From positions 6,758,001-6,822,000 of the forward strand of contig NZ_FPJG01000006.1 of the NCBI RefSeq assembly GCF_900119165.1: 64,000 nucleotides of DNA. The letters are read 5' to 3'. This document shows, piece by piece, positions 59,795 through 64,000 of this stretch (position 1 is its first letter; each line of letters begins with the position of its first letter). Below the pieces are notes generated by a model, which worked only from the letters and a program-made list of their open reading frames with translations, made no database searches and was not told where the DNA came from. Position numbers and translations under genes: made by a program. The stretch comes from Amycolatopsis australiensis (GTDB lineage: Bacteria; Actinomycetota; Actinomycetes; Mycobacteriales; Pseudonocardiaceae).

Positions 59795-60545
59795 GGCGGG
59801 TCCCGGTCACGGCGGCGCAGAGTTCGGGGACGACGGTTTCGATGTCGTCGCGCAGCACGAACGCGGCGATCGCGTCGTAGGGCGTCGGGTCGCGGTTGAC
59901 GACCACGAGCGTCGCCCCGGCCCGCGCGGCCACCGCGCACAGCGACGCGGCCGGCTCGACCTGCAGCGAGCTGCCGACGGCCAGGAAGACCTCGCTCGCC
60001 GCCGCCACCCGCCGCGCCCGGCCGAGGACGTCGCCGTCCAGCAACTGTCCGAAAAGGACGATGTCGGGCTGGAGGATCCCGGCGCAGGCGGGGCAGGCGG
60101 GGTCGTCGTCGCCACGCTCGACCCGGGCGAGGACTTCGGAGGTCGGGAACCGCGCGGGGCAGCCGGCGCACCGCGTGGTGCGCAGGGTGCCGTGCAGTTC
60201 GAGGACCTTGCGCGCGGCGAGCCCGGCCCGCTGGTGCAGGCCGTCGACGTTCTGCGTGAGCACGCGGACGGCGGCGCCCTGCCGGTCCAGGTCCGCCAGG
60301 GCGCGGTGCGCCGCGTTCGGCTGGGCCTGCCACACGGCATGCCCGAGCCAGCCCCGCCAGAACTTCCGCCGCACGGCGGCGTCGGCCATGAAGTTCTCGA
60401 CGGTGAAGGCGGTCATGGCCCCGGGATCGCGGGTCCAGACGCCATCGGGCCCGCGGTAGTCGGGAACGCCGGAAGCGGTGGAGATCCCGGCCCCGGTCAG
60501 CGCGGCGACGAGCCGCGCGCCGCGGAGCCGGTCGGTGAGGTTCAC
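59781..60545 (-). CDS. cobB: Sir2-family NAD-dependent protein deacylase
   Basis: A 254-residue sirtuin. The NAD-binding TGAGIS-x4-VPDYRG motif is at about residues 17-32, TQNVDGLHQRAG follows, and the catalytic His is in ELHGT. Two Cys pairs for zinc are RCAGC and CPAC. VGSSLQVEPA closes the NAD site. It removes acyl groups from protein lysines. The GTG at 60545 is the chosen start. It overlaps the convergent glycosyltransferase by 14 bp. Confidence 0.92.
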   Translation of the reverse strand: MNLTDRLRGARLVAALTGAGISTASGVPDYRGPDGVWTRDPGAMTAFTVENFMADAAVRRKFWRGWLGHAVWQAQPNAAHRALADLDRQGAAVRVLTQNVDGLHQRAGLAARKVLELHGTLRTTRCAGCPARFPTSEVLARVERGDDDPACPACAGILQPDIVLFGQLLDGDVLGRARRVAAASEVFLAVGSSLQVEPAASLCAVAARAGATLVVVNRDPTPYDAIAAFVLRDDIETVVPELCAAVTGTRLRPT

Positions 60546-61234
60546 AGGCGGCAGGTTAGCGACGGCGACCGGCCGGACGACCGGATCTGTACCCGCCACG
60601 GCGCGGTGATGTGAGCCTTGGCTCGGCTCTCGCCGGCCGGCTGAGGAGCACCTCGACGAGGAGGCCCGGTCGAGGCAGGACACGGCCATGCGCAGGCGAA
60701 CTGTTTTCGGCCAGGGACGAAGCGGGCCATCCAGCCGCGAGCGCATCCGGCCTGCTCGCCCTCACCAAGCTCGGCAACGCAGAGTTGGCGTTCGCCATCC
60801 TGGTCGGCCTCTGAGCCTGGTCGTCGACGCGGCCCCGGAGTCGACCGGAAACGCGCAGCTCGTCGCGGCCGAGCTGCTGTGTCGCAAAGCTCCCGGCTCG
60901 ACGCCTGCCAGTCGCTGCATTGGCCGGGCGCTGTCGGCGGCTGCCGGAACTCCGAAGCCGAGCCCGAGCCTGAGCTCCCGCTCATCGACGCTCTCGTCCG
61001 GCCGAGGCTCGCGCGCCGCGTTCGGGGTACGAACCGGACGTGACCGATCAAGAACCGCACCGGCCACAATGGACACCTACCTCCGTAGGTTGACACCGGA
61101 AAATCCTTGACCCACTCTTTCGGTTGTCCGCCGGAGGTTTCCTGATGTTCACGCGCCGGTCCCCGGCTCGGCACCGGACGGTTCGCGGGGGTCGGCACCA
61201 TGAGGCGCCCTCACCCGCCACCGTTGGAGGACCC
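60546..61234. other. 689-bp stretch without a convincing gene
   Basis: Several short overlapping frames exist on both strands, but none has family resemblance, consistent codon bias and a ribosome-binding site together. Fragments such as GLLALTKLGNAELAFAILVG (ending at 60814, plus strand) and LPLIDALVRPRLARRVRGT (ending near 61040) look protein-like in isolation and may be remains of a decayed gene. The right end, about 61090-61234, should hold the promoter of the phosphoesterase gene, including TTGACACC and TTGACCC. Confidence 0.45.
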
Positions 61235-62107
61235 ATGATCCGCAAGCGGATCTTCGCCGCCTTCGCCGCCGCCATGGTCACAGCCGGTGTCGTCACCGCC
61301 GCCGTCGTCACCGGAACGGACGAGCCCGGCGGCGTCCGGCCCGCCGCGTCGGCCGTGCCGGCGTTCGACCACATCGTCCTGGTGATGTTCGAGAACAAGA
61401 AGTACTCCTCGATCGACGGCAGTTCCAGCGCCCCCTACTTCAACACCCTGGCCTCGCAGAGCGCGAAGTTCACCAGCTCCTTCGCGATCACCCACCCGAG
61501 CCAGCCCAACTACGTCGCCCTCTTCTCCGGCGCGACGCAGGGTGTCGTGGACGACACCTGCCCCGCCGACCTCGGCAGCAAGGCCAACCTCGGCCGTCAG
61601 CTGATCGACGCGGGCAAGACCTTCACCGGCTACTCCGAGGCCATGCCGTCGGACGGCTACACCGGCTGCTCCAGCGGCACCTACCGGCGCAAGCACAACA
61701 GCTGGGTCGACTTCTCGAACGTCCCCGCCGCGAGCAACCTCCGGTACTCGAGCTTCCCGTCCGACTTCACCCGGCTGCCGACCGTCGCCTTCGTCACTCC
61801 GGACATGTGCAACGACATGCACGACTGCTCCATCGGCACCGGCGACACCTGGCTCAAGAACCACCTCGACGCCTACGCCCAGTGGGCGAAGACGCACAAC
61901 AGCCTGCTGATCGTCACCTTCGACGAGGACAGCGGCACATCGGTCAACCAGATCTTCACGACGTTCACCGGCGCGCACGTCAAGGTCGGCAGCTACGGCG
62001 AATCCATCAACCACTACACCGTCCTGCGCACGATCGAGGCGTCCTACGGCCTGCCCGGCATCGGCAACGCCGCGAGCAAGTCGCCGATCCTCGACGTCTG
62101 GCAGTAA
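61235..62107 (+). CDS. Secreted phosphoesterase (PF04185-type acid phosphatase/phospholipase C-like)
   Basis: A 290-residue exported protein: signal peptide 1 to about 24, then an alkaline-phosphatase-fold domain. The N-terminal metal motif is HIVLVMFENKKYSSI, the nucleophile region is ITHPSQPNYVALFSG, and the late metal motif is LLIVTFDEDSG. Family members hydrolyse phosphate esters or phospholipids. ATG 61235 follows GGAGGA. It is followed after 4 bp by an MFS transporter gene and forms an operon with it and the next gene. Confidence 0.87.
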   Translation: MIRKRIFAAFAAAMVTAGVVTAAVVTGTDEPGGVRPAASAVPAFDHIVLVMFENKKYSSIDGSSSAPYFNTLASQSAKFTSSFAITHPSQPNYVALFSGATQGVVDDTCPADLGSKANLGRQLIDAGKTFTGYSEAMPSDGYTGCSSGTYRRKHNSWVDFSNVPAASNLRYSSFPSDFTRLPTVAFVTPDMCNDMHDCSIGTGDTWLKNHLDAYAQWAKTHNSLLIVTFDEDSGTSVNQIFTTFTGAHVKVGSYGESINHYTVLRTIEASYGLPGIGNAASKSPILDVWQ

Positions 62108-62111
62108 CCGC

Positions 62112-63353
62112 GTGTACCTGTCCACCATCGGCCGCCGGGAGCACGCCGCGAACGGCAAGCTCTCGGCGGTCGGCGCGAACGTCTTCGCGCTCGGCGCCGT
62201 CAGCCTGGTCACCGACGTCTCCTCTGAGATGGTCACCGCGATCCTGCCGGTCTACCTCGTGCTGGGGCTGCACCTGAGCCCCGCCGCGTACGGCGTGTTC
62301 GACGGGCTCTACACCGGCGCCACCGCGCTGCTGCGGATCGCCGGCGGGTACGTCGCCGACCGGGTGCGGCGGCGCAAGGTCGTGGCCGGCGCGGGCTACG
62401 CGCTGTCGGCGGTCGCCAAGCTCGGCCTGCTCGCCGCCGGCGCGTCGGCGGCCGCGATCGGCGCCGTCATCACCCTGGACCGCACCGGCAAGGGCCTGCG
62501 GACGGCGCCGCGCGACGCGCTCATCACGCTGTCGGTGCCGGAACCGCTGCTCGGACGCGCGTTCGGCGTGCACCGCGCGATGGACAGCGCCGGCGCCTTC
62601 GCCGGACCGCTGGTCGCGCTCGCCGTGCTGGCCGCCGTCGGCGCCGCGAACCCCGAGGCGTTCGACGCCGTCTTCGTCGTCAGCTTCTGCGTCGCCGCGA
62701 TCGGCGTGCTGCTGCTGGTCCTGTTCGTGCGCGACCGCCGGACGCCGAAGGCCACCGCGAACCCGGTCTCGCCCCGCGCGGCGGCGGCGCTGCTGCGCGG
62801 GAGCGGTGTGCGGCGGCTGCTGGTCGCCGCGTGCGTGCTCGGGCTGGCCACGGTCGGCGACGGGTTCGTCTACCTGCTCCTGCAGCACAAGGAAGACGTC
62901 GCGACCGGCTGGTTCCCGCTGCTCGCGGTCGGCACCAACCTCAGCTACCTGCTGCTCGCCGCGCCGCTGGGCGCGCTGGCCGACCGGGTCGGGCGGCTGC
63001 CGGTGGTGCTCGGCGGCTACGGCGCGCTGGCGCTGGTCTACCTGCTGCTGGCCGGCCCGGTGTCCGGCTGGCCGCTGTTCGCGGCGGCGCTGGCGTTGTA
63101 CGGCGCGTTCTACGCGGCCACCGACGGCGTCCTGATGGCACTGGCCGGTCCGCTGCTGCCGGAGTCGTTGCGCACCACGGGAATCTCGCTGGTGCAGACG
63201 GCACAGGCGCTCGCCTACTTCGCCTCGTCCGTCCTCTTCGGACTGGCCTGGCAGTTCTGGGGCGCGGACCGCGCGATCGGCATCGCCGCGGGCGGGGCCG
63301 TGGTCGCCGTCGCCGTGACGTTCGTGGTGCTCTCGCCCCGGCGGACGGCATGA
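62112..63353 (+). CDS. MFS transporter
   Basis: A 413-residue transporter with 12 predicted membrane helices (MVTAILPVYLVLGLHLSPAA, the motif-A-like GGYVADRVRRRKVV between helices 2 and 3, LGALADRVGRLPVVLGGYGA in the second half). The substrate is unknown. The GTG at 62112 lies just after the phosphoesterase stop. The stop codon overlaps the next gene by 4 bp (ATGA). In this setting it may take up or export the product of the phosphoesterase, which is inference. Confidence 0.87.
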   Translation: MYLSTIGRREHAANGKLSAVGANVFALGAVSLVTDVSSEMVTAILPVYLVLGLHLSPAAYGVFDGLYTGATALLRIAGGYVADRVRRRKVVAGAGYALSAVAKLGLLAAGASAAAIGAVITLDRTGKGLRTAPRDALITLSVPEPLLGRAFGVHRAMDSAGAFAGPLVALAVLAAVGAANPEAFDAVFVVSFCVAAIGVLLLVLFVRDRRTPKATANPVSPRAAAALLRGSGVRRLLVAACVLGLATVGDGFVYLLLQHKEDVATGWFPLLAVGTNLSYLLLAAPLGALADRVGRLPVVLGGYGALALVYLLLAGPVSGWPLFAAALALYGAFYAATDGVLMALAGPLLPESLRTTGISLVQTAQALAYFASSVLFGLAWQFWGADRAIGIAAGGAVVAVAVTFVVLSPRRTA

Positions 63354-64000
63354 GGACGCGGATCCTGATCGCGATCGCGGGCGTGCTCGTGCTGGCCGGG
63401 GCGGCGGTCGCGTACGTCGGGTTCGCCGGCGCGCGCGGCCGCGACGTCGCCGCGACCGGCGCGGTGAGCCTCTCCCCCGGTCCGCGGCTGCTCTTCCGCA
63501 GCACCGCCGACGCCGACCGCGGGCACGTCGCCACCGTGTCCGTCGCCGACCCGGGCGGCCCGCGGACGGTGTCGCCGCTGTCGTGTTCGCGCGTGTACGC
63601 CGCCGGCGGCACCGGGCTCTGCCTGCGCCCCGACGGCGACCTGACCACGTACCAGCTGGCGGTGCTCGACGCGGGCCTCGCCGTCCGCCGGGAGATCCCG
63701 CTGGTCGGCCTGCCGAACCGCGCGCGCGTGTCGGCGAGCGGGCGGATGGTCGCGTGGACGGTGTTCGTCACCGGCGACTCCTACAACGGCGGCCGGTTCT
63801 CCACCCGCGCCGGCATCCTCGACACGGCGACCGGCGACCTGGCCGGAACCCTGGAGGACTACGCCGTGACGCTCGACGGGAAGCCGTACCAGGCGGCCGA
63901 CCTCAACTTCTGGGGCGTCACGTTCACCCGCGACGACCGCCACTTCTACGCGACGATGTCGACTGCGGGCCACCGGTACCTGGTCGCGGGCGACTTCGCC
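63350..64000 (+). CDS. Membrane-anchored TolB/beta-propeller-like protein, cut by the window edge
   Basis: The first 217 codons are present. An N-terminal hydrophobic anchor (about residues 4-26) is followed by a beta-rich region with propeller-like strands (LLFRSTADADRGHVATVSVA, ASGRMVAWTVFVTGDSYNGG, RDDRHFYATMSTAGHRYLVA). These resemble TolB-type repeats. It is coupled by an ATGA overlap to the MFS gene. The function is unknown and the C-terminus lies outside the window. Confidence 0.72.
   Translation, partial: MRTRILIAIAGVLVLAGAAVAYVGFAGARGRDVAATGAVSLSPGPRLLFRSTADADRGHVATVSVADPGGPRTVSPLSCSRVYAAGGTGLCLRPDGDLTTYQLAVLDAGLAVRREIPLVGLPNRARVSASGRMVAWTVFVTGDSYNGGRFSTRAGILDTATGDLAGTLEDYAVTLDGKPYQAADLNFWGVTFTRDDRHFYATMSTAGHRYLVAGDFA

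Noticed and set aside
60546..61234. Several short ORFs on both strands
   Set aside because: None combines coding bias, a ribosome-binding site and family similarity; protein-like fragments are scattered over frames, so a decayed gene is the most that can be said.

Overview
The window is very GC-rich, shows strong third-position GC bias and has many GTG starts. It carries families typical of mycelial actinomycetes: F420-linked oxidoreductases, DUF742, DUF664/DinB, GAF-ANTAR, RsbW/RsbV/RsbU-type partner-switching proteins, sigma-R- and sigma-B-type promoters, secreted xylanase and M4 protease, and a glycopeptide-type glycosyltransferase. I infer a Pseudonocardiales actinomycete, probably Amycolatopsis or a close relative; the species is not proven by the sequence. 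There is no rRNA, tRNA, CRISPR array, insertion sequence or prophage.

Layout. 0-4 kb: LysR regulators, a PLP dehydratase and an F420-type oxidoreductase. 3.8-6.2 kb: two divergent cell-wall genes, an M15-like peptidoglycan-binding protein and a RipA-like NlpC/P60 hydrolase with a long structured leader. 6.2-11.4 kb: small conserved proteins (one behind an SOS box), PrsW, a short second Rho, an anti-sigma-type ATPase and Ogt. 11.4-13.6 kb: a secreted acetylxylan/feruloyl esterase-GH10 xylanase-CBM2 fusion. 13.8-17.8 kb: an XRE regulator with two SDRs, an NnrD-type dehydratase and a histidine phosphatase.

17.8-27.9 kb is a dense partner-switching island: PP2C phosphatases, STAS antagonists, RsbW-type ATPases, a GAF-ANTAR protein and a 1,356-residue protein joining histidine kinase, receiver, PP2C phosphatase and anti-sigma ATPase. 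It has no sigma factor gene, but candidate sigma-B-type promoters sit in front of several members. 28-31.8 kb holds a secreted glucodextranase-like GH15 enzyme and a DinB-like protein.

33.3-40.3 kb is a tightly overlapping minus-strand operon: NCS1 permease, hydantoinase/oxoprolinase A, two DUF917 proteins, an SDR lacking its catalytic Lys, a third DUF917 protein, a 45-codon ORF and a PucR regulator. It looks like uptake and breakdown of a hydantoin-, thiohydantoin- or lactam-like ring compound and is the best candidate here for an undescribed pathway.

40.4-49.3 kb is mixed metabolism and regulation (SDR/TetR/hydrolase, aldehyde dehydrogenase, L,D-transpeptidase, an ESX-like protein, LysR, STAS). 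49.5-56.7 kb: MsrA behind a sigma-R promoter, a secreted M4 protease, a DrrAB-type ABC exporter whose ATPase is frameshifted, a Ddn-like protein, a DUF6069 protein and an SDR with a MerR-type promoter. 56.7-64 kb: a Ser/Thr kinase, a GT1 glycosyltransferase, a Sir2 deacylase, a 0.7-kb stretch without a convincing gene, and an operon of secreted phosphoesterase, MFS transporter and a beta-propeller-like protein that runs off the right edge.
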